A DNA stretch of 16,953 nt from Giesbergeria sp. (GTDB taxonomy: Bacteria > Pseudomonadota > Gammaproteobacteria > Burkholderiales > Burkholderiaceae_C). Of this stretch, positions 7,392 through 14,950 are shown in pieces. How positions within the stretch are numbered: position 1 is the stretch's first letter; each line of letters opens with the position of its first letter. The notes beneath the pieces are model-generated. The model was not told where the DNA came from. It searched no databases and saw nothing but the letters and a program-made list of their open reading frames with translations. The stretch spans positions 1-16,953 of the forward strand of contig JAGNUJ010000026.1 of assembly GCA_017987055.1 (NCBI GenBank). Reading direction: 5' to 3'. A program made the position numbers and the translations under genes.

Positions 7392-7892
7392 TCACGCCGG
7401 CGAGTCGCTGTGCGGCGTGATGTTGCTGGCGTTGGCGCTGCCAGAGCGAGCCGGTGAATATACCGCACGGCGCACATCGTCCCAGAGGGCTGGCTGACTG
7501 CGGCGTTCTAGCCAAAGCCACAGCGCGGAGCCAGCTTGAGAGGACTCAGGCTGCAAACGCAGCCACAGGCGGTGTTGTAAATCGAGGTGGACTTGTAAAC
7601 GGGGAGAAGGCGTAGAGAGCGCCTGTCCTTGGGGCGATTCCAGCGTCCAATCGCTGCCGCTCCAGACCAGCGTGCCAGACGGTGCCGTGCGCCAAAACCA
7701 AAGCACTAACAAACTGCACACCAACCACAGCACGGCAGACAAAGTGACTGCGACGAGCTGGTCACCAGCACCAAAAACTGCCCAAGCAGCCAGCGCCACA
7801 GCACCTGCCACTGCATAAATCGCCAAAGCCACCGCCAACCAGCAGCTGCGCACCACCGGGTAACGTACCGGCGGTGCAGTAGCAGCGCTCAA
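7392..7892 (-). CDS. Small inner-membrane protein, YgfX-like
   Basis: The protein has 166 residues. Two hydrophobic helices are visible (about 15-39 and 46-68), separated by a short turn with GDQ. A Trp-rich, probably beta-stranded cytoplasmic domain follows ([12 protein letters not shown], then LWLRLQPE and [24 protein letters not shown]), and a polar tail ends it. Two helices plus a compact Trp-rich domain ending in an R-R/W helix is the layout of YgfX/CptA, a family also found near rpoE in other proteobacteria; this assignment is tentative and from memory. The start is TTG at 7890-7892 and overlaps the fabF stop as TTGA, indicating coupling; there is no nearby ATG. The stop is 13 bases before rpoE. 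It links the fab cluster physically to the sigma-E operon. Confidence 0.75.
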   Translation of the reverse strand: MSAATAPPVRYPVVRSCWLAVALAIYAVAGAVALAAWAVFGAGDQLVAVTLSAVLWLVCSLLVLWFWRTAPSGTLVWSGSDWTLESPQGQALSTPSPRLQVHLDLQHRLWLRLQPESSQAGSALWLWLERRSQPALWDDVRRAVYSPARSGSANASNITPHSDSPA

Positions 7893-9133
7893 ACCCGCTT
7901 AAAAATCAACGTGCCGTTGGTGCCACCAAAACCAAAATTGTTTTTCATGGCGATGTCCATCTTTTGGTCACGCGCGGTGTTGGCACAGAAGTCCAAATCG
8001 CACTCGGGGTCTTGGTTTTCCAGGTTGATGGTCGGCGGCACTTTTTGGTTGTAGAGCGCCAGCACGGTAAAGATACTCTCAATACCGCCAGCGCCGCCCA
8101 GCAAATGCCCAGTCATCGACTTGGTCGAGCTGATCACGGTTTTGTAAGCGTGATCGCCCAGCGCAGCCTTGATGGCATTGGTTTCGTTCAGGTCGCCCAG
8201 CGGGGTGGAGGTGCCGTGGGCATTGAGGTACTCGACCTGATCGGCATTGATGCCGGCATTGCGCAGCGCGTTGATCATGGCGCGGCGTGGGCCGTCCATG
8301 CTCGGCGCGGTCATGTGACCAGCATCGGCACTCATGCCAAAACCGATCAATTCGGCGTAAATTTTGGCGCCGCGGGCTTTGGCGTGTTCGTACTCTTCCA
8401 GCACCATCACGCCCGCGCCTTCGCCCAGCACAAAGCCGTCACGGTCTTTGTCCCACGGACGTGAGGCATTTTTGGGGTCATCGTTGCGCGTGGACAGGGC
8501 GCGCATGGCAGCAAAGCCGCCCACGCCCAGTGGCGACACCGTCGCTTCGGTGCCACCGGCCACCACCACATCAGCGTCACCGTATTCGATCAAGCGACCG
8601 GCCTCGCCAATGCAGTGCAGACCCGTAGTGCAGGCCGTGACCACCGATAAATTAGGGCCTTTGAAGCCAAAGCGCATCGACACCTGTCCGGCCACCATGT
8701 TGATGATGGACGCAGGAACAAAAAACGGCGTGATGCGCCGAGCGCCCCGGCTGACGTACTCAGCGTGGGTGTTTTCAATCAGCGGCAGACCGCCAATGCC
8801 CGAGCCGATGACGCAGCCAATGCGCGTGGCGAATTCTTCGTCCAGCGCCTCGCCCGTGGGCAGGCCCGCGTCGGCCACCGCTTGCGCAGCAGCAGCGACG
8901 CCAAAATGGATGAACGAGTCCATCGTGCGCGCCTCTTTAGCGCTCATGTAGGACCCCAAATCAAACCCTTTGACCTCACCGGCAATCTTGCAGGAGAAAT
9001 CCGACGTGTCGAACTTCGTGATGAGATCAATGCCAGATTGACCGGCGAGGATGTTGGCCCAGGCCTCTTCTACCGTGTTGCCCACGGGAGTGATACAGCC
9101 CAAACCAGTCACGACAACACGACGACGACTCAT
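7889..9133 (-). CDS. fabF: Beta-ketoacyl-ACP synthase II
   Basis: FabF condenses malonyl-ACP with acyl-ACP in fatty acid elongation and controls the temperature-dependent unsaturated chain step. The 414 residues from ATG at 9131-9133 ([19 protein letters not shown]) are the normal size. AAGG lies about nine bases upstream of this ATG, and an earlier in-frame start would add 44 unrelated residues. The thiolase-fold active site is complete: Cys168 in VVTACTTG, His306 in [11 protein letters not shown], Lys338 and His343 in [15 protein letters not shown], and the GFGGTNGTL tail. It follows acpP after 49 bases, the usual pair in this cluster. Its stop overlaps the TTG start of the YgfX-like gene, with no terminator between them. 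Confidence 0.98.
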   Translation of the reverse strand: MSRRRVVVTGLGCITPVGNTVEEAWANILAGQSGIDLITKFDTSDFSCKIAGEVKGFDLGSYMSAKEARTMDSFIHFGVAAAAQAVADAGLPTGEALDEEFATRIGCVIGSGIGGLPLIENTHAEYVSRGARRITPFFVPASIINMVAGQVSMRFGFKGPNLSVVTACTTGLHCIGEAGRLIEYGDADVVVAGGTEATVSPLGVGGFAAMRALSTRNDDPKNASRPWDKDRDGFVLGEGAGVMVLEEYEHAKARGAKIYAELIGFGMSADAGHMTAPSMDGPRRAMINALRNAGINADQVEYLNAHGTSTPLGDLNETNAIKAALGDHAYKTVISSTKSMTGHLLGGAGGIESIFTVLALYNQKVPPTINLENQDPECDLDFCANTARDQKMDIAMKNNFGFGGTNGTLIFKRV

Positions 9134-9182
9134 GCAATAAAACCTTGTACTGAACCCGAAAAGAGAAGACGCAGTGCGCCGC

Positions 9183-9533
<351 letters not shown>

Positions 9534-9546
9534 CTACTGCCGCTAA

Positions 9547-10293
9547 TTACATGTACATGCCGCCATTGACGTGCAACTCCTGCCCCGTCACGTAGCCCGC
9601 CTCAACCGAAGCGAGGTAGGCCACGGCGTGCGCAATGTCGGCTGGCTTGCCCAAATGCCCCAACGGAATCTGGCTTTGCAGCGCTTGCTGCTGCGCCTCG
9701 GGCAAATTGGCTGTCATATCCGTGTCAATAAAACCGGGCGCCACGCAGTTGACAGTAATGCCCCGGCTGCCCAGCTCGCGCGCCAACGCGCGCGCCATGC
9801 CGGCCACGCCAGCCTTGGCCGCTGCGTAATTGACTTGACCGGGATTGCCCGAAGCGCCGACCACGCTAGTGATGTTGATGATGCGGCCAAAGCGCTGCTT
9901 CATCATCGGTTTGATGGCGGCGCGGCTGACGCGAAACACCGCCTTCAGGTTGGTGTCGATGACGGCGTCCCAGTCGTCGTCCTTCATGCGCATGGCCAAG
10001 GTGTCGCGGGTGATGCCAGCGTTGTTCACCAGCACTTGCAGGCCGCCTTGCTCCTTGACGATGCGCTCAATCAGCGCGCTGACCGCTGCGCCGTCGTTGA
10101 CATCCAAGCTCGCACCTTGGCAGCCGGCGTGCGCCGCCAGCGCTTGGCTGATGCGCGCTGCACCGTCTTCGGTGGTGGCAGTGCCAATCACTTGGTAGCC
10201 GCGTGCGGCCAGTTCCAGCGCAATCGCCGCGCCAATACCGCGCGAGGCGCCGGTCACCAGCGCTACGGGCGCTTTTACAGTGGATTCGCTCAT
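9547..10293 (-). CDS. fabG: 3-oxoacyl-ACP reductase
   Basis: FabG is the NADPH-dependent reductase of the first reduction step of fatty acid elongation. It is a 248-residue short-chain dehydrogenase. The cofactor motif TGASRGIG is at about 14-21 and NNAG at about 90-93. Asn115 and the catalytic Ser143, Tyr156 and Lys160 (SVVGASGNPGQVNYAAAK) are all present, as is the C-terminal GQELHVNGGMYM that closes the tetramer. Its ATG overlaps the fabD stop by four bases (ATGA at 10290-10293), so the two are translationally coupled. The 124 bases after it hold the candidate acpP promoter and no clear terminator. Confidence 0.98.
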   Translation of the reverse strand: MSESTVKAPVALVTGASRGIGAAIALELAARGYQVIGTATTEDGAARISQALAAHAGCQGASLDVNDGAAVSALIERIVKEQGGLQVLVNNAGITRDTLAMRMKDDDWDAVIDTNLKAVFRVSRAAIKPMMKQRFGRIINITSVVGASGNPGQVNYAAAKAGVAGMARALARELGSRGITVNCVAPGFIDTDMTANLPEAQQQALQSQIPLGHLGKPADIAHAVAYLASVEAGYVTGQELHVNGGMYM

Positions 10294-11249
10294 GCCAACA
10301 GCTCCTTGACTTCGTTGAGGGTAGCCGGGTCGTACAACGCCGCGCCGGTCAGTTCAGCGTCAATACGGCGCACCAAGCCGGCCAGCACTTTACCGGGGCC
10401 GCATTCGATGACGTGGGTGATGCCGCGCGCCTTCAGCGCTTGCACGCATTCGACCCAGCGCACCGGGCCAAAGGCTTGGCGGTACAGCGCGTCGCGGATG
10501 GCGTCGGCGTCTTGCTGCACGGCGACATCGACGTTGTTGAGCACCGGAATGTGCGGCGCGGCCAGCACGGTCTGAGCCAGCGCGGCGCGCAATTTTTCAG
10601 CGGCGGGCTTCATCAGGCTGGAGTGGAATGGCGCTGACACCGGCAGCGGCAGTGCGCGTTTGGCGCCGGCAGCTTTGAGCACTTCGCAGGCTTTTTCGAC
10701 GGCGGCTTTGCTGCCAGCAATCACGGTTTGCGCTGGGTCGTTGAAATTCACCGCCTCAACGATTTCCATATTATTTGCACCATTTGCGGCCATAGCCGCC
10801 GTCACCTCTGCGCAACCAGCTATCACTTTTGCAGCATCCAAGCCCAAAATCGCTGCCATTGCGCCCGTGCCGACGGGCACGGCTTCTTGCATGGCGGCAG
10901 CGCGCAGGCGCACCAGTGGCGCAGCTTGTGCCAGCGTCAACACGCCCGAGGCCACCAGCGCCGAATACTCGCCCAGCGAGTGCCCGGCCACTGCCGCCGG
11001 CAGCGCGCCGCCTTCAGCACGCCAGACGCGCCACGCAGCTACGCCAGCCACCAGCATCACCGGCTGGGTGTTGGTGGTCAGCGCCAGTTGTTCTTTGGGG
11101 CCGTCTTGAATCAGGCGCGCCACGTCTTCGCCCAGCGCGTCAGAGGCTTCTTGCAGCGTCTGCACCACGGCGGGGTGCTCGCCCCAGCCATTCAACATGC
11201 CCACGGCTTGGGAGCCTTGACCGGGAAAGACAAAAGCAAAAGATTTCAT
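10290..11249 (-). CDS. fabD: Malonyl-CoA:ACP transacylase
   Basis: FabD moves malonyl groups from CoA to ACP. The 319 residues run slightly longer than E. coli FabD. FVFPGQGSQ opens the protein, the nucleophile is Ser91 in GHSLGEYSAL, Arg116 lies in RLRAAAMQEAVP, and the general base His209 lies in SAPFHSSLM. Between GCAE (residue 148) and EAVNFNDP the protein has about eight more residues than E. coli FabD as I recall it (VTAAMAANGANNMEIV). The underlying DNA is locally AT-rich and resembles the dispersed repeat (10809-10830). The stop overlaps fabG as ATGA. The 61-base gap before it, after fabH, is largely filled by a repeat copy. No strong ribosome binding site precedes the ATG at 11247-11249. 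Confidence 0.97.
   Translation of the reverse strand: MKSFAFVFPGQGSQAVGMLNGWGEHPAVVQTLQEASDALGEDVARLIQDGPKEQLALTTNTQPVMLVAGVAAWRVWRAEGGALPAAVAGHSLGEYSALVASGVLTLAQAAPLVRLRAAAMQEAVPVGTGAMAAILGLDAAKVIAGCAEVTAAMAANGANNMEIVEAVNFNDPAQTVIAGSKAAVEKACEVLKAAGAKRALPLPVSAPFHSSLMKPAAEKLRAALAQTVLAAPHIPVLNNVDVAVQQDADAIRDALYRQAFGPVRWVECVQALKARGITHVIECGPGKVLAGLVRRIDAELTGAALYDPATLNEVKELLA
10764..10830 (-). repeat. Degenerate copy of the dispersed repeat within fabD (tentative)
   Basis: The minus-strand bases 10830-10809 match plus 15736-15757, the left end of a clear repeat copy, at 19 of 22 positions (AAAA.TGATAGCTG.T.GCGCA). A GCGGC/GCCGC stem-loop and an AT-rich run with GCAAATAATATGG follow. The reading frame stays open and encodes fabD residues of about 141-162. 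The match could instead be chance within a conserved KVIAGCAE coding stretch. Confidence 0.35.
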
Positions 11250-11280
11250 GCGAACTATTAGAAATATGAATGAAATAGGG

Positions 11281-11313
11281 CTCTAGCCCTTTAAACACGT
11301 GCGCTAGCAGCTA
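11281..11313 (-). repeat. Dispersed 33-base repeat, copy between fabH and fabD
   Basis: This is identical at 33 of 33 positions to the reverse complement of plus 15744-15776. On the minus strand it begins TAGCTGCTAGCGCACGTG and ends AAAGGGCTAGAG; CTAGC and GCTAG arms can pair around a 15-base loop. Its first three bases are the TAG stop codon of fabH. The fabH bases just before it (AAACTG) also resemble the AAATTGA flank of the other copy, so the element probably extends a few bases into fabH. Confidence 0.85.
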
Positions 11314-12288
11314 CAGTTTAAGGAGCACTGCACCCCAAGTGAAACCACCGCCGACACCTTCGAGCAGCAATGTTTCACCGGGCTTGACTTGGCCCGAGCG
11401 CACCGCATGGTCTAGTGCCAGCGGAATCGACGCCGCCGAGGTGTTGCCGTGCTGTTGCACCGTCACCACCACTTTGTCCATCGACAGTTTCAGCTTGCGC
11501 GCCGTGCTTTGCATGATGCGGATATTGGCTTGGTGTGGCACCAGCCAATCAATGTCGGCCTCGCTCAAGCCAGCCTTATCGAGCGTGGCGCGGGCGGCGC
11601 TTTCCAGCAGGCCGACGGCCAGCTTAAACACCGCTTGGCCGTCCATCGTCAGCAACGGCTTGCCGGTGATTTTTCCGCCGGAGACTTGGCCGGGCACGCA
11701 CAAAATATCGACGTACTTGCCATCGGCGTGCAGGTCGCTGGCCAAAATGCCGGGCGTCTCGGACGCCTCCAGCACCACCGCGCCGGCGCCATCACCAAAC
11801 AGCACGCAGGTGCCCCGGTCGGTGAAGTCCAGCAAGCGGCTGAAAATTTCTGAGCCGACCACCAGTGCCCGCGTCGCGGCACCGGCGCGAATCATCGCGT
11901 CGGCCACTGTCAGCGCATAAATAAAGCCGCTGCACACCGCCTGCACATCAAACGCGGCGCAGCCATTGGCGCCCAGCTTGTTTTGCAAGATCGCCGCCGT
12001 CGAAGGAAACACCATGTCCGGCGTCGAGGTGGCGACGATGATCAGGTCGATGTCTTGCGGCACGCGCCCAGCCGCTTGCAAGGCTTTGCGGGCAGCGTCC
12101 AGCGCCATATCGCTGCAAGCGACGTCGTCAGCGGCAAAGTGGCGCGCCGCAATGCCGGTGCGCTCGACAATCCATTCGTCCGAGGACTCAACACCGCGCG
12201 CGGCCAAATCGGCCACCAAATCGGCGTTGGTCACCCGGCGCGCTGGCAAATGGCTGCCAGTACCAGTAATACGTGAATAGCGTTTCAT
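11311..12288 (-). CDS. fabH: Beta-ketoacyl-ACP synthase III
   Basis: FabH starts each fatty acid by condensing acetyl-CoA (or a similar primer) with malonyl-ACP. The 325-residue length is normal. The catalytic triad is complete: Cys119 in [12 protein letters not shown], His252 in VPHQANIRI and Asn282 in [15 protein letters not shown]. The C-terminus [13 protein letters not shown] is of typical length. The start ATG overlaps the plsX stop as TGATG (12286-12290). The TAG stop belongs to a dispersed repeat copy occupying most of the gap before fabD. A normal C-terminal length shows the repeat settled at the gene end without truncating it. Confidence 0.98.
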   Translation of the reverse strand: MKRYSRITGTGSHLPARRVTNADLVADLAARGVESSDEWIVERTGIAARHFAADDVACSDMALDAARKALQAAGRVPQDIDLIIVATSTPDMVFPSTAAILQNKLGANGCAAFDVQAVCSGFIYALTVADAMIRAGAATRALVVGSEIFSRLLDFTDRGTCVLFGDGAGAVVLEASETPGILASDLHADGKYVDILCVPGQVSGGKITGKPLLTMDGQAVFKLAVGLLESAARATLDKAGLSEADIDWLVPHQANIRIMQSTARKLKLSMDKVVVTVQQHGNTSAASIPLALDHAVRSGQVKPGETLLLEGVGGGFTWGAVLLKL

Positions 12289-13340
12289 CAGATTGACGCT
12301 GGCGTCGCGCCGCTGTTGACAGAGGCTTCGGGCGACAGCAAAAAAGGTGCTGCACAGTCGATGCGATTGCGGACGCGGTCCAGCAGGTTGTTGCGGGCTG
12401 CATCATACGCGCGGCCCATCGCTTGCCCAAAGGCCACTTCATCGGCTGAACCGTGGCTCTTAAATACCAGTCCGCGCAGTCCCAACAAGGCTGCGCCGTT
12501 GTAGCGCCGGTGATCTACGCGCTTTTTAAACGCAGATAGCACCGGATAAGCGACGATGGCCGCGATTTTGGTAAAAGCGTTGCGCGAAAACTCTTGCTTC
12601 AAAAAACCGCCGACCATGCCGGCCAAGCCTTCGCTGGCTTTCAGGGCGACGTTGCCGACAAAGCCATCGCAGATCACGATATCGGCCGTGCCTTTGAAGA
12701 TGTCATTGCCTTCGACGTTACCGACAAAGTTGACTAAGCCGGACTGACCGGCTTGGCGCAGCAACTCGCCGGCTTTCTTAATCACGTCATTGCCTTTGAT
12801 GGCTTCTTCGCCAATATTGAGCAAGCCAACCGTCGGATTTTCTTTGCCCTTGAGCACCGAATCGAGCGCCGAACCGAGCACGGCAAATTCAAGCAAATGC
12901 TGCGCCGTGCTGTTGACGTTGGCACCCAAGTCCAGCACCGTGGTGGAGCCACCTTTGGCATTGGGCAACTGACCGGCAATGGCGGGGCGGTCGATACCGT
13001 CCAGCGTTTTGAGCACATAGCGGGCAATCGCCATCAGCGCGCCGGTGTTGCCTGCCGATACGGCAGCGGCGGCTTTACCGCTTTTGACCTGCTCGATGGC
13101 GACGCGCATCGACGAGTCCTTCTTGCGCCGTAAAGCAATTTCTACCGGGTCATCCATCGTCACCACTTGGCTGGCTGGCACCAAGGTAACGCGCTGATGG
13201 ACAAAGCCTTGCAGCGCCTCGGGCAAGCCAACCAGCAGCAAATGTGCGTCGGCATGGTCGTCCAAAAACTGGCGGCACGCCGCCAACGTGACACGGGGGC
13301 CGTGGTCGCCACCCATGCAATCAACAGCCAGAGTAATCAT
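12288..13340 (-). CDS. plsX: Phosphate acyltransferase PlsX
   Basis: PlsX is a peripheral membrane enzyme that converts acyl-ACP to acyl-phosphate, the donor for PlsY in phosphatidic acid synthesis. It thus couples fatty acid to phospholipid synthesis. The protein is 350 residues and starts [18 protein letters not shown] with the conserved DCMGGDHGP. It also has [24 protein letters not shown], the [18 protein letters not shown] block and the [16 protein letters not shown] block. The ATG is at 13338-13340 with only a poor ribosome binding site. A perfect hairpin (13354-13369) lies 14 bases upstream of it, and an intrinsic terminator lies further upstream. Expression is therefore partly separated from rpmF. 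The stop overlaps fabH. Confidence 0.97.
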   Translation of the reverse strand: MITLAVDCMGGDHGPRVTLAACRQFLDDHADAHLLLVGLPEALQGFVHQRVTLVPASQVVTMDDPVEIALRRKKDSSMRVAIEQVKSGKAAAAVSAGNTGALMAIARYVLKTLDGIDRPAIAGQLPNAKGGSTTVLDLGANVNSTAQHLLEFAVLGSALDSVLKGKENPTVGLLNIGEEAIKGNDVIKKAGELLRQAGQSGLVNFVGNVEGNDIFKGTADIVICDGFVGNVALKASEGLAGMVGGFLKQEFSRNAFTKIAAIVAYPVLSAFKKRVDHRRYNGAALLGLRGLVFKSHGSADEVAFGQAMGRAYDAARNNLLDRVRNRIDCAAPFLLSPEASVNSGATPASI

Positions 13341-13353
13341 GAAAAAGGTGCTG

Positions 13354-13369
13354 GGCCGCCTATGCGGCC
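13354..13369 (-). promoter_or_regulatory. Hairpin in the plsX leader
   Basis: GGCCGC and GCGGCC pair perfectly around a four-base loop, ending 14 bases before the plsX ATG. There is no T-run after it, so it is not an intrinsic terminator. It could protect mRNA processed or started downstream of the rpmF terminator, or influence ribosome access. The structure is seen; any function is inferred. Confidence 0.45.
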
Positions 13370-13400
13370 AAAGTTAGAACTTGAGAACGGCGCAAGGCAT

Positions 13401-13437
13401 AAAAAAAGCCCGCGCTACGGATAAGGTAGCTACGGGC
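13401..13437 (-). terminator. Intrinsic terminator or attenuator after rpmF
   Basis: On the minus strand GCCCG-TA-GCTAC (13437-13426) pairs with GTAGC-G-CGGGC (13418-13408) across a seven-base loop, with a small internal bulge, followed by TTTTTTT (13407-13401). It lies about 28 bases after the rpmF stop and 60 before plsX. It would end or reduce yceD-rpmF transcription before plsX. Confidence 0.85.
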
Positions 13438-13464
13438 CTCGGCGGTCGAAGCTTCTGACAGGTG

Positions 13465-13647
13465 TCAGGCTTCAGCCTTGTTCTTCAGCACTTGGCGGCC
13501 ACGGTAGAAACCGTTAGGGCTGATGTGGTGGCGCAGGTGAATTTCGCCGGTGGTCGACTCGACGGCGATACCGGGCACGGTGATCGCGTTGTGCGAGCGG
13601 TGCATACCGCGGCGTGAAGGGGACTTTTTGTTTTGCTGAACAGCCAT
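13465..13647 (-). CDS. rpmF: 50S ribosomal protein L32
   Basis: L32 is a small basic protein of the large ribosomal subunit near the peptidyl-transferase centre. The 60 residues match the family: [20 protein letters not shown] opens it, and [15 protein letters not shown] closes the conserved part. No cysteines are present, so this is the zinc-free form, as in E. coli. The ATG at 13645-13647 has a strong AGGAG seven bases upstream; in-frame sequence upstream of it is unrelated and was rejected. It follows yceD after 102 bases, which hold a TATAAT -10 box, and is followed by an intrinsic terminator. Confidence 0.98.
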   Translation of the reverse strand: MAVQQNKKSPSRRGMHRSHNAITVPGIAVESTTGEIHLRHHISPNGFYRGRQVLKNKAEA

Positions 13648-13731
13648 GATCGGCTCCTGGTCTGAAAAAGGGTTGGTAAAAACGCGATCAGCCCATTCGA
13701 AAGACACAAGGAGATTCGCGCGAAGCTTTCG

Positions 13732-13737
13732 ATTATA
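13732..13737 (-). promoter_or_regulatory. Candidate -10 box of an rpmF promoter
   Basis: The minus strand reads TATAAT, a perfect -10 hexamer, 12 bases after the yceD stop, in the 102-base leader of rpmF. No good -35 lies 16-18 bases upstream (the region reads CCAGTC or similar). Downstream the leader can form a TCGAAAG/CTTTCGA stem (13731 to about 13696) enclosing the palindrome TTCGCGCGAA (13715-13724). A separate promoter for a ribosomal protein gene is plausible. Confidence 0.4.
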
Positions 13738-13749
13738 TCCCAAGCCAAT

Positions 13750-14325
13750 TTAGTGACTGGGCTTGTCGGCCTTAAAGTTTGACAGCGAGGCAAACGGATT
13801 GGGTTTTTCTTCTTCCGCCGCGTCAAAGTCTTCGCTGCTGGACGCCATCACCACGGCGACGGGGCACTCTTCATGGCTGGCAACCAATGGCAGACCCATC
13901 AGCAATTCGTCCTCAATCAGCTCGCGCAGATTGAATTCGCGGCTGATCACCAGCAGGTCTTCTTCGGCATCGTCATCCAGCAGCTCGGCGGTGGCCTCGT
14001 CGGCGACAAAGCGAAACCAGCGATCCACTTCCAGCGGCACTTCGACCGGCGTCAGGCAGCGCTGGCACAGCATCGGCAGCGCGGCTTGCACGGTGAGGTG
14101 CAGCCACGGCTGGGCGGCTTGGCCTTTGGTATCCGCATCGGTGTCGGCTGCGCCAGCGCGCAATTCGCCACGGGCTTGCCAAATCACATGCAAATCGGGA
14201 TGTAAGCCTTGCGCTTCGTGCGCTAGGCGCTCATATTTTAAGAGCGTATCGTTGCCCTGCAATCGGGCACCGGCTTGCGCAAAAGCTTTGATGTCGAGCC
14301 GGTCGGGAGAGTATTCCTTGGTCAT
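13750..14325 (-). CDS. yceD: YceD/DUF177 family protein (23S rRNA accumulation)
   Basis: In E. coli and plants, YceD homologues are needed for normal 23S rRNA accumulation, and the gene nearly always precedes rpmF. The 191 residues show the family marks: CQRC (Cys87, Cys90) in the first half, then EFNLRELIEDELLMGLPLV and HEEC with Cys154. These cysteines may bind metal (inferred). An acidic stretch (LLDDDAEEDLL) and a charged, low-complexity tail are also present. The ATG at 14323-14325 has no ribosome binding site. A TACACT box at 14332-14337 lies only seven bases upstream, which would give a leaderless or nearly leaderless transcript. It is divergent from maf with only 25 bases between start codons, the same layout as in E. 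coli. Confidence 0.93.
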   Translation of the reverse strand: MTKEYSPDRLDIKAFAQAGARLQGNDTLLKYERLAHEAQGLHPDLHVIWQARGELRAGAADTDADTKGQAAQPWLHLTVQAALPMLCQRCLTPVEVPLEVDRWFRFVADEATAELLDDDAEEDLLVISREFNLRELIEDELLMGLPLVASHEECPVAVVMASSSEDFDAAEEEKPNPFASLSNFKADKPSH

Positions 14326-14350
14326 GCGCGCAGTGTAAGAGAATCACGCC

Positions 14351-14950
14351 ATGCATGAATCCGCCCTCTCACCACGCGCCCTTATTTTGGGTTCGACCTC
14401 GCCGTATCGGCGCGCATTGCTGCAACGCTTGCGGCTTGATTTCACGGTTGCTGCCCCGGATGTGGACGAAACTGCGCTGCCGGGCGAAGCCCCGCGCGAC
14501 TTGGCGCTGCGCTTAGCGCTGGCCAAAGCCCACGCGGTCGCGGCACACAACCCCGGCGCCGTCGTCATCGGCTCTGACCAAGTGGCCGACTTGGCCGGCC
14601 AGCCGCTGGGCAAGCCCGGCACGCACGAGCGCGCTACGGCACAACTGCGCCAAATGAGCGGCCACAGCGTCATCTTTCAAACCGCAGTCGCCGTGGTTTG
14701 CCCCGAAACCGGCTTTGAGCAAGTGGATTTAGCACCCGTCGTCGTGCGCTTTCGGGAGCTGTCGGACGCAGAAATCGAACGCTACCTGCGCGCCGAGCAG
14801 CCCTACGACTGCGCCGGCAGTGCCAAGAGCGAAGGGCTGGGCATCAGCCTGCTCGACGCTATCGACAGCGATGACCCCACGGCGCTGATCGGCCTGCCTT
14901 TGATTCGCACCTGCCGGATGCTGCGCGCTGCGGGCTTGGTGCTGCCATGA
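14351..14950 (+). CDS. yceF: Maf-family nucleotide pyrophosphatase, YceF type
   Basis: Maf proteins hydrolyse unusual nucleoside triphosphates; the YceF branch prefers 7-methyl-GTP. The 199 residues match E. coli YceF block by block as I recall it. These blocks are LILGSTSPYRRALL (substrate binding), the APDVDET motif, GSDQVADL with the catalytic Asp76, GKPGTHERATAQLR, FRELSDAEIERYLR and PYDCAGSAKSEGLGISL followed by LIGLPLI. CAGSAKSEG and STSPYRR separate YceF from the other Maf branch (YhdE). The start ATG at 14351 has AAGAG about 11 bases upstream. It is divergent from yceD and overlaps the following methyltransferase as ATGA (14947-14950). Confidence 0.93.
   Translation: MHESALSPRALILGSTSPYRRALLQRLRLDFTVAAPDVDETALPGEAPRDLALRLALAKAHAVAAHNPGAVVIGSDQVADLAGQPLGKPGTHERATAQLRQMSGHSVIFQTAVAVVCPETGFEQVDLAPVVVRFRELSDAEIERYLRAEQPYDCAGSAKSEGLGISLLDAIDSDDPTALIGLPLIRTCRMLRAAGLVLP

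Noticed and set aside
7868..7896. GTAGCAGCGCT at the fabF/YgfX-like junction as another repeat copy
   Set aside because: It matches only loosely, lacks the TAGCTGC core and the paired second arm.
9571..10575. Plus-strand open frame of 334 codons opposite fabG and fabD
   Set aside because: It spans the junction of two well-supported minus-strand genes, and its translation shows no recognisable fold or start signal.
13370..13400. GAACTT on the plus strand near 13377 with TAAAA about 17 bases on, resembling a sigma-E promoter
   Set aside because: It points into the rpmF terminator and antisense to rpmF, with no plus-strand gene downstream.
14288..14317. TTGATG, 18 bases, TATTCC as a promoter for yceF
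   Set aside because: Both hexamers are weak matches and lie within yceD coding sequence; not enough to list as a feature.
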